NCBI GenBank assembly: GCA_963664045.2
Contig: CAXXGT010000013.1
Span: forward strand, 496,001-560,000
Reading direction: 5' to 3'
Origin: JAPPHA01 sp963664045
GTDB lineage: Bacteria > Pseudomonadota > Alphaproteobacteria > Rhodobacterales > Rhodobacteraceae
DNA length: 64,000 nt
In this document: in pieces, positions 16,896 through 25,037 of the stretch
How the letters are laid out: the number at the start of each line of letters is the position of its first letter
Numbering within the stretch: the first letter of the stretch is position 1
Position numbers and translations under genes: made by a program
Notes under the pieces: model-generated
Told to the model about the DNA's origin: nothing
What the model saw: the letters and a program-made list of their open reading frames with translations, nothing else
Databases searched by the model: none

Positions 16896-17573
16896 ATGAA
16901 TTACACGTTTCAGTGGGGTGTCGCATTGCAGCACCTTCCGGGACTCCTGGAAGGAGCCCAGCTGACGTTCATCATCGGAGTCCTGACGTTTTGGGGCGCA
17001 TCGCTCGTCGGACTGGTCATGGCGGCGCTCAAGACCTATGGTGGTGCGATTGTCCGGCGCCTGGTCGGCGCCTATGTCATTTTCTTCACCAATACGCCGG
17101 CGCTGGTGCAAATCTGGTTTCTGTATTTCGGATTACCGGATGTCGGAATCGTCTGGGACAAGTTCACCTGCATGTTGATCGGCCTCATTCTGAATTCAGG
17201 GGCCTACCTGACCGAAATCATCCGGGCAGGTTTCATCTCGGTACGCCGTAATGAAATCGAGGCTGCAGAAACGTTGGGTTTTTCACGGGTTCAGCAGATC
17301 TGGTATGTCATCGTACCCCACATCGCAAAGACCATTTATCCGGCCCTCGCAAATTTCTTCATTGTCATTCTGGTCATGGGAACGTCGATCGGATCGGTGA
17401 TCGGGGTTCAGGAACTGACCAGCCAGGCAAAAGACCTGGCGACCGTTGATTACCGATACCTCGAAGTCTTCACGATCGCGGCGGTCATTTACGTGATCCT
17501 CACCTTTGTCGCCAGCATCACGCTGGCGCTGGTCGGCCGCTGGGCTTTCCGGGTGAAGGCAAAGATTTTCTAA
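16896..17573 (+). CDS. Amino acid ABC transporter permease 1
   Basis: Inner-membrane permease of the HisM/GlnP type, 225 residues, with about five hydrophobic helices. The cytoplasmic ATPase-contact loop (EAA motif) is seen as EIEAAETLGFSRVQQIWYVIVPH near residue 115, preceded by LNSGAYLTEIIRAGF. I use the ATG at 16896 (MNYTFQWG); a TTG at 16869 is possible but falls at the edge of the hairpin and has no ribosome site. It pairs with the second permease 27 bases downstream to form the channel. Confidence 0.9.
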   Translation: MNYTFQWGVALQHLPGLLEGAQLTFIIGVLTFWGASLVGLVMAALKTYGGAIVRRLVGAYVIFFTNTPALVQIWFLYFGLPDVGIVWDKFTCMLIGLILNSGAYLTEIIRAGFISVRRNEIEAAETLGFSRVQQIWYVIVPHIAKTIYPALANFFIVILVMGTSIGSVIGVQELTSQAKDLATVDYRYLEVFTIAAVIYVILTFVASITLALVGRWAFRVKAKIF

Positions 17574-17600
17574 ACTGTCCGAGGGGAAAGGACGGTACCG

Positions 17601-18284
17601 GTGCAGATGCTCGAACGGCTGGCGGACGAAATCCCGAGGTTCTTCAGTTGGGGAAACATTTTTCTGCTCGGCGAGGCGATGGCTATCACCCTGGCCATGA
17701 CACTGGTCGGCTGCGTGCTCGGCTTCGTGTTTGCATTCATCATTGCATTTACCAGGCTGGTTCCCGGTCTCCTCACGCTGCCGGCAAGGACGGCGGCAAT
17801 TCTGTTCGTCGAAGTGTTTCGGCGGATACCCTTCCTGGTCGTGCTCTTCCTGGTACTGTTCTTCATTCAGGCGGTCGCACGCGGAACTTCGCTTTTCACG
17901 GTGGCGGTCGTATCCATCTGCATCTACTCGACCGCCTACATTGCCGATATCATTCGCGGCGGCTTCGAGTCGGTGCCGCGCCAACAGATCGAGGCGGCCC
18001 AGGCGATGAATTTCTCTCGCGTGCAGATCCTTCGGTCCATAATCGTCCCCCAGTCCTGGCCGGTTGTTCTGCCGCCCGCCGTCGCCTTCATGGTCGGGTT
18101 CATAAAGGACACGTCCCTGGTCAGCCAGATCGGTGTCTTCGAGTTGACGTTCCGCGCCAGGGAACTCAACAACATGGGGTTTTCGGGCATTCTCGTGTTC
18201 GGGGTAATCGCATTCCTGTACTTCGCAATCTCCTACCCGCTGGCGCGGTGGGGGCAATGGCTGGAGAAACGGCTTGAGCGGTGA
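17601..18284 (+). CDS. Amino acid ABC transporter permease 2
   Basis: Second HisQ/GlnP-type permease, 227 residues, with helices such as AITLAMTLVGCVLGFVFAFI and FRRIPFLVVLFLVLFFI. The EAA loop is QQIEAAQAMNFSRVQILRSI, and the upstream motif YIADIIRGGFESV is typical. It begins at GTG 17601 (ATG at 17607 also possible) after AAAGGA. Its end overlaps the ATPase gene by 11 bases, so the two are translationally linked. It has moderate similarity to permease 1, consistent with a heterodimeric channel. Confidence 0.9.
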   Translation: MQMLERLADEIPRFFSWGNIFLLGEAMAITLAMTLVGCVLGFVFAFIIAFTRLVPGLLTLPARTAAILFVEVFRRIPFLVVLFLVLFFIQAVARGTSLFTVAVVSICIYSTAYIADIIRGGFESVPRQQIEAAQAMNFSRVQILRSIIVPQSWPVVLPPAVAFMVGFIKDTSLVSQIGVFELTFRARELNNMGFSGILVFGVIAFLYFAISYPLARWGQWLEKRLER

Positions 18285-19026
18285 ATTCCCGCATCACCTG
18301 GAGATAGAGGGCGCCTGCGCCAGCTATGGCCGTATGCCTGTTCTCAAGGGTGTTGACCTGACCCTTGCCAAGGGCGAGGTCGTGGCCCTCATCGGGCCGT
18401 CGGGTTCCGGCAAGTCAACGGTGCTGCGCATGGTCATGGGTCTCACCCCGCCGACAGAGGGGACAATCCGCCTGGATGGCGAAAAGGTCAATTACAGGAA
18501 GGCGGCAAGCCTGCGCCGTGTCCGTGATCGTGTTGCGGTCGTGTTCCAGCAATACAACCTGTTCCAGAACATGGACGTGTTGCGGAACGTCACGATTGCA
18601 CCGCTCAAGATAAAGAGAATTCCGCACCGGGTGGTGATGGCGGACGCCGAAAGGGTTCTCGCCAAGGTCGGACTGGCAGACAAGCTGAGAGCCTATCCGG
18701 ACGAACTGTCGGGCGGGCAACAGCAGCGCGTCGCCATCGCGCGTGCTCTTTGTCTCAACCCCGAAATACTGCTGCTGGACGAAGTTACCTCAGCGCTTGA
18801 TCCCGAACTGGTCAACGAGGTTCTCGACACCATTCGGGACCTCGCCGCCGAAGGCATGACCATGTTGATCGTCAGTCACGAAATGGCATTCGTGCAGGAG
18901 GTCGCGAAGCGCGTCATCTTCATGGACGATGGTCTCGTGGTCGAGGCTGGCGGGCCGAAGGATATTTTCGACAACCCGAAGAAGAAAAGGACGGGTGAAT
19001 TCGTCAGCAAGATCTTGCGGCACTAG
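18274..19026 (+). CDS. Amino acid ABC transporter ATPase
   Basis: GlnQ/HisP-type ATPase, 250 residues, that powers the importer on the cytoplasmic face. It has Walker A GPSGSGKST, Q-loop VFQQYNLF, signature LSGGQQQRVAIARAL, Walker B ILLLDEVTSALD, and H-loop LIVSHEMAF. The TTG at 18274 is the only start that keeps the normal N-terminus, and it overlaps permease 2. It ends 18 bases from the convergent FAD enzyme gene. Confidence 0.93.
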   Translation: MSGEFPHHLEIEGACASYGRMPVLKGVDLTLAKGEVVALIGPSGSGKSTVLRMVMGLTPPTEGTIRLDGEKVNYRKAASLRRVRDRVAVVFQQYNLFQNMDVLRNVTIAPLKIKRIPHRVVMADAERVLAKVGLADKLRAYPDELSGGQQQRVAIARALCLNPEILLLDEVTSALDPELVNEVLDTIRDLAAEGMTMLIVSHEMAFVQEVAKRVIFMDDGLVVEAGGPKDIFDNPKKKRTGEFVSKILRH

Positions 19027-19044
19027 CGGGTGGCGCACTTGCAC

Positions 19045-20184
19045 TCAGGCATAACGCGATGCCGAGAATCGCTCCAGGATGATCCCCGGGCGTCTGCCGA
19101 GCACGAGTTCGGCGACGACCAATGCCGAGATCGGACCGGCCGTAAACCCCATCCAGGGAAACATGTTCATGAAGAACCCCTGATGCCCCGGGACTTCGCC
19201 GAGGATCGGTTTCCAGTCTGCGGTGCCGTTGACGACAGCCGGCCAGCTTCGCACGACATGGACATTTGCAAGCGCAGGCACGACCCTGAGCGCAAGCCGC
19301 AGGTTGTCACGCAGGGACCGCAGGTTGACGGCAAGCGTTCCATCGGTCCATCGACGTGTTGCAGGCCAACCGCCACCGATGATGCATGTGCCGTTCTGCA
19401 CCTGCTTGAGGGTGAGTTTTTCCTCCGCAGCATAAACGAGGTGGGTGACCAGGGGTTTCGCGGGTTCGGTGACGCTGACCTGGATGGGATGGCCTTCCAC
19501 CGGAAGCCTGATGCCCAGCATTCCGGCAATGTCGCCAGAATTGGCGCCGGCACAGTTGACAATCCTTTTGGCGGAAATCCTGCCTGCAGGAGTTCTCGCC
19601 GTGAAACCACGGCCAACGGAGGCAAGTCCCACAACCTCGGTGTGGGGCATGGCGCGCGCGCCGAGGCGGCAAGCTGCGGTGGCAAATCCGTGCGTTGCCT
19701 TCAGCGGGTTGGCACTGCCTTCGTCGGGGCAAAATGCGCCTCCGACAACATCCTCGGAAACGTATGGCGCCAGCGTGCGGATGTCGTGGCGGTCGACAAG
19801 GTCGATGTTCACGCCGTACTGTCGATCGATCAGGACTTTTCGCTTGACGTCCCGCATCTGCGCTTCCGTGTGTGCGACAAGAAGGCCACCGGTTATCCGG
19901 ACACCGAGATCGGTGTCGATTTCACGACCGATCGTGGTCCACATCTTGGCCGACTCGATCAAGAGCGGTATGGTGGGGGCGAATGCGCGGGCCCAGTCCG
20001 CGCCTTCCGTGAGAAACGTATCGTGCGGAATCTGGATATGGAGGCTGCCGGCATTGGAGCCCGAAGCCTGGGTGTTGAAATCGGAGCGGTCGACGACCAG
20101 GACCTCAACACCTTCCCTGGCGAGAAAGTAGGCAGTCGCTGCACCGGCAAGACCGCCGCCGATGATCAGCACATCGGTATTCAT
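19045..20184 (-). CDS. DAAO-type FAD-dependent oxidoreductase (HcnC/OoxB-like)
   Basis: FAD enzyme of the DAO superfamily, 379 residues, that oxidises a C-N bond of an amine or D-amino acid. The ADP-binding motif VLIIGGGLAGAATAYFLAREG sits at the N-terminus, and VVDRSDF ends the second strand. The C-terminus has the FAD-closing GFTAGPISALVVAELVLG. It best resembles beta subunits of opine, hydroxyproline and cyanide-forming dehydrogenases, which need an iron-sulfur/FAD partner; such a partner is encoded at 25038-26843. It is divergent from the DapA-like gene, with 63 bases between starts that must hold both promoters. Confidence 0.85.
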   Translation of the reverse strand: MNTDVLIIGGGLAGAATAYFLAREGVEVLVVDRSDFNTQASGSNAGSLHIQIPHDTFLTEGADWARAFAPTIPLLIESAKMWTTIGREIDTDLGVRITGGLLVAHTEAQMRDVKRKVLIDRQYGVNIDLVDRHDIRTLAPYVSEDVVGGAFCPDEGSANPLKATHGFATAACRLGARAMPHTEVVGLASVGRGFTARTPAGRISAKRIVNCAGANSGDIAGMLGIRLPVEGHPIQVSVTEPAKPLVTHLVYAAEEKLTLKQVQNGTCIIGGGWPATRRWTDGTLAVNLRSLRDNLRLALRVVPALANVHVVRSWPAVVNGTADWKPILGEVPGHQGFFMNMFPWMGFTAGPISALVVAELVLGRRPGIILERFSASRYA

Positions 20185-20247
20185 TCGTCCGTCGAGCGGC
20201 GCCCCGTGCCGGGGCCGCAAACCATTGCATAACCAGGAGACAAAGCC

Positions 20248-21225
20248 ATGACGAAGAAGTTCCGTGGCAGTTACACAGTTACCATCACACCGTTCACAGG
20301 TGACGGCAAGCGGATTGACTTCATGGCGTGGAAGAAGTTTCTCGACTGGCAGGTGGCCTGCGATGTTCCCGGGATTATCATTCTCGGCACGACCGGCGAG
20401 TTTCTGACCATCGGCGACGACGAACGCCACGAGTTCGTCGAGGCAACCGTCGGGCATTGCAAGGGCAAGATGGACGTGCTTGTCGGAACGATGAATGCCT
20501 ATACGCCCAGGGCCGTGGCCTATTCCGAGGAAGCGGAACGACTCGGCGCCGATGGGCTGATGATTATCCCGCCTTATTACTACACGCCCACCGAGGACGA
20601 AATTTTCAACTACTACAAGGCAATCTGCGAGAGGGTCACGATTCCGATCATGCTCTACAACAATCCCTTCACTTCGCATGTAGACATGTCGGCAAGATTT
20701 GTCGCCCGGCTCACCCGGGCGTTCGAGCAGGTCCGCTACATCAAGGAGGCGAGCCAGGCCGCCGGTCGCGTCTATGACATGGTCGAGGAGACGGATGGGG
20801 TCATGAACGTGTTCGCCGGCCAGCGGATCGTGGAGTCCTATCTCGAGGGCGCTGTCGGCTACGTCAATCCGTACGGAAACTATATCCCAAGAGCGTCACG
20901 GGCAATCTGCGACTACATCGTTGACGGCCGCTGGGAAGACGCCAAGCAGATCCAGCGCCTCATGACCAGGATGCAGGCCATTATCAACGAGGGTCACCCG
21001 ACGTACGGTCATCAATGTTATTCAAAGGCACTCGCCGAAGCTGCGGGCTATCCGGTCGGCGATGTTCGCCCGCCGCTCACAACGTTCAAGGAACTGGGAC
21101 CGGAAGGGACCAAGCGCGTTACGACACTCAAACAGCTCATGAATGAGCTCGATACGCTCGTTGACCGGATCGAGGCCTGCATCGCGAAACCGCAGAAAGT
21201 CCGGCTGACCGGGACAGCCGGGTAG
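20248..21225 (+). CDS. Dihydrodipicolinate synthase/N-acetylneuraminate lyase-family protein
   Basis: TIM-barrel class I lyase or deaminase, 325 residues. GTTGEFLTIGDDER is the substrate-carboxylate loop, PPYYYTPTEDEIFNYY and IMLYNNPF follow, and the Schiff-base lysine is in RYIKEASQAAGRV. A GGAGAC ribosome site precedes the ATG. It lies beside a DAAO-type oxidase, as in hydroxyproline degradation, where a DapA-family enzyme deaminates the pyrroline product. A similar deamination or aldol cleavage is likely here, but the racemase and semialdehyde dehydrogenase of that pathway are absent. Confidence 0.87.
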   Translation: MTKKFRGSYTVTITPFTGDGKRIDFMAWKKFLDWQVACDVPGIIILGTTGEFLTIGDDERHEFVEATVGHCKGKMDVLVGTMNAYTPRAVAYSEEAERLGADGLMIIPPYYYTPTEDEIFNYYKAICERVTIPIMLYNNPFTSHVDMSARFVARLTRAFEQVRYIKEASQAAGRVYDMVEETDGVMNVFAGQRIVESYLEGAVGYVNPYGNYIPRASRAICDYIVDGRWEDAKQIQRLMTRMQAIINEGHPTYGHQCYSKALAEAAGYPVGDVRPPLTTFKELGPEGTKRVTTLKQLMNELDTLVDRIEACIAKPQKVRLTGTAG

Positions 21226-21261
21226 TTCTCAGCCTGCATCCTGCAAGACACGGAGGACAGT

Positions 21262-22398
21262 TTGGGCAAACCGGCGCTCTTTAGCACGCTTGATTTGCGT
21301 GGAATAACACTCAGGAACCGCATCGTCCTGTCGCCCATGTGCCAGTACCAAGCCGAAGACGGGCACGTGACCGACTGGCACGATGCCCATCACGGGCACT
21401 TTTCGATGACGGGTGTAGGCCTGGCTTTCGTGGAAGCGACAGGTGTGCTGCGCGACGGGCGTATCACCTATGGCTGCACCGGCATCTGGAACGACAGCCA
21501 CATTCCGGGCTTCAAGAGGATCGTCGACACCTATCATTCCCGCGGTACCTTGTGCGGGATACAGATTGGCCATTCCGGACGCCGCGGAAGTGCCGAACGG
21601 CCTTGGGACGGAGCTGTGCCGATCGAACGCCGCAACGGTAAGGAAGCAGCCTGGTCAACCGTGAGCCCGAGCCCCCTTCCGGAACGCGAGGGCTATCCGG
21701 TCCCGCGCGAACTTTCCAGGTCCGAGATCGCCGATCTGATCGAGGCGTTCGAAGCAGCGGCACGGCGTGCATTGCAGGCGGGATTCGATATTGTCGAGAT
21801 TCACGGAGCACACGGTTACCTGCTGCACTCGTTCATGTCGCCGATTTCAAACCGGCGTTCCGACGAATATGGCGGATCTCTCGTTGGCCGCATGCGATTG
21901 CCGCTCGAAGTGTCCCGCGCGGTGCGCGCGATTTGCCCGGACGACATGCCGGTGTTTTATCGTGCCTCCTGTGTTGACGGCATAAGCGGCGGGCTGGAAC
22001 TCCAGGACACGGTTGCGCTGGCGCGCGAACTCAAGCTGGCCGGCATCGATGTCGTCGACTGTTCCGCAGGCGGCATGGCGGGTCCGGCCACACTGTCTGC
22101 GGCGCGGATCACGCCCGGCTACCTGGTGCCATACTCCGAGGCGATCCGGCGGGACGCGGAAATCGCAACCATGGCGGTCGGCGCCATCATCGAGCCGCTC
22201 CAGGCCGAAGCGATCATCTCCGGGGGAAAGGCCGACCTTGTCGCAATCGCGCGTGAAATGATGGCTGACGCGAGCTGGCCCTACCGTGCCGCAATGCAGT
22301 TGGGAGTCGAAAACCCGCACGCGGTCCTGCCGCCGCAGTACGCGTTCTATCTTGAGCGAAGGGAAGGCGTACTGGACCGGGGCAATCAGCGCACGTAG
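21262..22398 (+). CDS. NADH:flavin oxidoreductase (Old Yellow Enzyme family)
   Basis: FMN-dependent ene-reductase or demethylase, 378 residues, of the YqjM-like single-domain class. PMCQYQAEDG at the N-terminus carries the class-specific Cys. IQIGHSGRRGS, EIHGAHGYLLHSFMSP and NRRSDEYGGS are the signature motifs, with a C-terminal FMN-phosphate region (AIAREMMADASWPYRAA). It has no iron-sulfur domain. The start is TTG at 21262 after a good GGAGG site. It overlaps the convergent SDR gene by 13 bases at the 3' ends. Reduction of a C=C bond in a pathway intermediate is the likeliest role. Confidence 0.88.
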   Translation: MGKPALFSTLDLRGITLRNRIVLSPMCQYQAEDGHVTDWHDAHHGHFSMTGVGLAFVEATGVLRDGRITYGCTGIWNDSHIPGFKRIVDTYHSRGTLCGIQIGHSGRRGSAERPWDGAVPIERRNGKEAAWSTVSPSPLPEREGYPVPRELSRSEIADLIEAFEAAARRALQAGFDIVEIHGAHGYLLHSFMSPISNRRSDEYGGSLVGRMRLPLEVSRAVRAICPDDMPVFYRASCVDGISGGLELQDTVALARELKLAGIDVVDCSAGGMAGPATLSAARITPGYLVPYSEAIRRDAEIATMAVGAIIEPLQAEAIISGGKADLVAIAREMMADASWPYRAAMQLGVENPHAVLPPQYAFYLERREGVLDRGNQRT

Positions 22399-23153
22399 CT
22401 GGCTCCGTTGACGTCGAGCGTCGCGCCTGACAGGTGACGACACTTGCCGGATGCCAGGAAAGCGACAAGATCGGCGATTTCTCCTGGCGGTACCCATTCG
22501 CCCATGGCGAGCCCGGCCGTTACAGCTTCTTCGCCGCCGAGTGTGGCTGCGCTTTCTTCGGACAGTCTTGTACGAACCACGCCTGGCGCTACCGTGTACG
22601 CCAGAATGTTCTTTCTGGCGTATCCCCGGGCAATCGTCTTTGTTGCCGCCATGACCGCCGATTTGGTCGCCGAATATGCAATGCCGTCAGGATTGGTCAT
22701 GCCGCGTTGGGCCACCCAGCTCGATATCGTTATCAGAGTTCCGCCTCCGTTTTCCAGGTAGTGGCCGACTGCATGCCGCATCAACCGGACCGGCGCCATG
22801 ACGTTGACATCGATGGCTTCAGCCCAAACGTCGTCCCAAGCCTCGATCGTATCTTCGACGCCGCCGTGCAACCGCATGACGGCGGCGTTGTTGACGACAA
22901 CATCGATGCTTCCGCGCCATGCCAACGCGGCGCGCCACAACTCGTCGACAGTTGCCATGTCGGAGAGTTCGGCTCCGATTGCAACACCCTGGTTTTTCGT
23001 GAAGCCGGCAATTGCCGCGAGAGCACCTGCGCGATCATTGCCGTAATGCGCAATGACCGACGCTCCCGCCCGGCCCAGCGCCACGGTTATGGCGGCACCG
23101 ATGCCCTTCGATGCTCCGGTCACAAGGACCGTCTTGCCGGTAAGTGGTTTCAT
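22386..23153 (-). CDS. SDR-family oxidoreductase, paralogue of the 9015 gene
   Basis: Short-chain dehydrogenase of 255 residues. TGASKGIGAA is the cofactor motif, VVNNAAVM the central motif, ISSWVAQRG holds the Ser, and YSATKSAV the Tyr/Lys pair. From about residue 150 to the end it runs parallel to the SDR at 9015-9791, including MGEWVPPGEIADLVAFLASG and HLSGATLDVNGASYVR. This points to an internal duplication within the island. The start ATG is at 23153. The next minus-strand SDR lies upstream with 31 bases between, so the two are cotranscribed. Confidence 0.9.
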   Translation of the reverse strand: MKPLTGKTVLVTGASKGIGAAITVALGRAGASVIAHYGNDRAGALAAIAGFTKNQGVAIGAELSDMATVDELWRAALAWRGSIDVVVNNAAVMRLHGGVEDTIEAWDDVWAEAIDVNVMAPVRLMRHAVGHYLENGGGTLITISSWVAQRGMTNPDGIAYSATKSAVMAATKTIARGYARKNILAYTVAPGVVRTRLSEESAATLGGEEAVTAGLAMGEWVPPGEIADLVAFLASGKCRHLSGATLDVNGASYVR

Positions 23154-23184
23154 GGAACTGTCTCCTGCCGAATCGCGGTTGAAC

Positions 23185-23964
23185 TCAAACCAGGCCTGCG
23201 TCAACCGGCACGAGTTGGCCCGTTATGCCACGCGAAAGACCGCTGAGCAGGAACAGACAGGCAGCCGCGACATCTGACTGGCTGACCGTATGCCCAAGGG
23301 CTGTTGCATCAGCCATTTTCCGCAGCGCCTCATCGTAGTTTGGACCACCCCTGTCGGCTCGGTCCCTGACCCGGCCAAGAAGTGCCTCTGTTGCGACCGG
23401 TCCCGGCGCCAATGCGTTGACTCTTATGCCATGTCTGCCGAGATCGAGTGCCGCCGAGCGAACGAGGCCGAGCACCGCGTGCTTGCTGGCAACATACGCG
23501 GCCTGCCGGGGATGTCCCTGCCAGGAATTGAGGGAACCGAGAGCAACGATAGACCCGCCTGACCTCGTCATCTGCGGTGCCGCAAGCTTGATCGTGATGA
23601 GAGTTCCCTCCACATTGACGGCGAACACCCGGCGCCATTCCTTTAGGCTGATTTCCAGGGTCGGAACCCAGGGAGCCGTCACACCGGCGTTCGCCACGAC
23701 GGCGTCCAGCCTGCCGAATCGCTCCATGGCGGTCGCGATGGCGTCACGAACGTCCTCTTCCAGGCAAACGCTACCGTGCCGAAAAACCCAGCCACCGGGA
23801 AGTTCGCCTACTTCGTTCTCAGGCAAAATGTCAAATGCGACTCCAGAAGCGCCCGCGCCTGCAAGTTGATTGACGATTGACCTTCCGAGACCCCTGGCCG
23901 CGCCTGTTACGAATGCAACCTTTCCCGCCATCAGTTCGCTGCGCTCCTGTGTGTCCATTTCCAT
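23185..23964 (-). CDS. SDR-family oxidoreductase
   Basis: Third SDR of the island, 259 residues. It has VTGAARGLGRS, VVANAGVTAP, Ser in ALGSLNSWQG, Tyr/Lys in YVASKHAV, and the tail GITGQLVPVDAGLV. It differs more from the other two SDRs and resembles 3-oxoacyl-reductase-like family members. The ATG at 23964 follows AGGAG by seven bases; an ATG six bases later is also possible. It is divergent from the 3-hydroxyacyl-CoA-dehydrogenase-type gene, with 86 bases between starts. Confidence 0.88.
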   Translation of the reverse strand: MEMDTQERSELMAGKVAFVTGAARGLGRSIVNQLAGAGASGVAFDILPENEVGELPGGWVFRHGSVCLEEDVRDAIATAMERFGRLDAVVANAGVTAPWVPTLEISLKEWRRVFAVNVEGTLITIKLAAPQMTRSGGSIVALGSLNSWQGHPRQAAYVASKHAVLGLVRSAALDLGRHGIRVNALAPGPVATEALLGRVRDRADRGGPNYDEALRKMADATALGHTVSQSDVAAACLFLLSGLSRGITGQLVPVDAGLV

Positions 23965-24050
23965 CCCCTTACTCCTGGTCGTGGCGTTCCGGAGCTTGAC
24001 ATCAAACGGCCCGCACTGGAAGCTCGTGTCAAAATTACCGATGAAAGAGC

Positions 24051-25022
24051 ATGAATACGAGTATCCACGGATCTGCCGCAGCCATCGTCGGTTCGGGAAG
24101 CATCGGAACAGGCTGGGCGATCGTCTTTGCCGTTGGCGGCCACGACGTTCGCATGTTCGACAACGAACCGGCAAGGCTCGTTGACGCCCGGCAGGAAATT
24201 TCGGATCGCCTGAGCGAACTTGAAGATTTCGGCCTGACGGACGGACCTGCCGAGGAAGCGTTCAGCCGAATCTCGTTCGTCGACGATATCGGCTCCGCCG
24301 TTGACGGTGCCAGTCACGTTCAAGAGTGTATTTCGGAGAATCTCCACGCGAAGGAAAGGCTCTTCTCAGAACTGGACCGGGTCGCACAGCCAGATACGGT
24401 CCTTGCCAGTTCGTCTTCCTTTCTTCCGGCTTCCAAGTTTGCTGCGGGCCTGAAGGGCCGGTCCCGTACCCTTGTGCTGCACCCGGCCAATCCACCTTAC
24501 CTTTTGCGCATGGTCGAAATCGTGCCGGCACCATTCACGGATCCGGAAATCGTGGACCGGACGGCCTGTCTCATGTCGGGTTTCGAAATGTCTTGCGTCA
24601 GGCTCGGCGCCGAGATCGAGGGGTTTGCCTTCAATCGGCTGCAAGGAGCACTGTTGCGCGAAGCCTATTGCCTCGTTCGTGACGGGATTCTGCCGGTCGG
24701 CGACATAGACCGCCTGGTGCGCGATGCGTTGGGGTTGCGCTGGTCGGTGATCGGTCCATTCGAGACTTCCGATCTCAACACGCGCGGCGGCATCGAGGCA
24801 CATGCCTTGCGCATGGGGCCAGCCTATGCACACATGGGCCGGCAGCGAGGTCAACGCGATCCATGGACAGAAGAACTGGTTGCGGAGGTCACAGCTGCCC
24901 GGCGCGAAGCGCTGCCATTGGACAAATGGCGTGAACGCGGTAATGAACGCGACAGGGCATTGATGGCCGTGCTGCGTGCTCGGCGCCAGGATCCGGCCCT
25001 GGCGCCTTTCTTCGACGACTGA
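24051..25022 (+). CDS. 3-hydroxyacyl-CoA dehydrogenase-family protein
   Basis: NAD-dependent dehydrogenase of 323 residues in the HCDH/lambda-crystallin family, which includes L-gulonate and L-carnitine dehydrogenases. The Rossmann motif is VGSGSIGTGWAIVFAVGG. SSSSFLPASKF and HPANPPYLLRMVEIVP (catalytic His) follow, then EGFAFNRLQGALLREAY in the helical domain. The single-domain size suggests a small hydroxy acid or betaine-like substrate such as carnitine rather than a fatty acyl-CoA. The iron-sulfur/FAD gene follows in the same direction. Confidence 0.87.
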   Translation: MNTSIHGSAAAIVGSGSIGTGWAIVFAVGGHDVRMFDNEPARLVDARQEISDRLSELEDFGLTDGPAEEAFSRISFVDDIGSAVDGASHVQECISENLHAKERLFSELDRVAQPDTVLASSSSFLPASKFAAGLKGRSRTLVLHPANPPYLLRMVEIVPAPFTDPEIVDRTACLMSGFEMSCVRLGAEIEGFAFNRLQGALLREAYCLVRDGILPVGDIDRLVRDALGLRWSVIGPFETSDLNTRGGIEAHALRMGPAYAHMGRQRGQRDPWTEELVAEVTAARREALPLDKWRERGNERDRALMAVLRARRQDPALAPFFDD

Positions 25023-25037
25023 CCGGGAGATAGTTAC

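Noticed and set aside
19030..20232. 400-residue plus-strand frame opposite the FAD oxidoreductase
   Set aside because: It is an antisense shadow; the minus strand carries the FAD-binding motif and full domain order.
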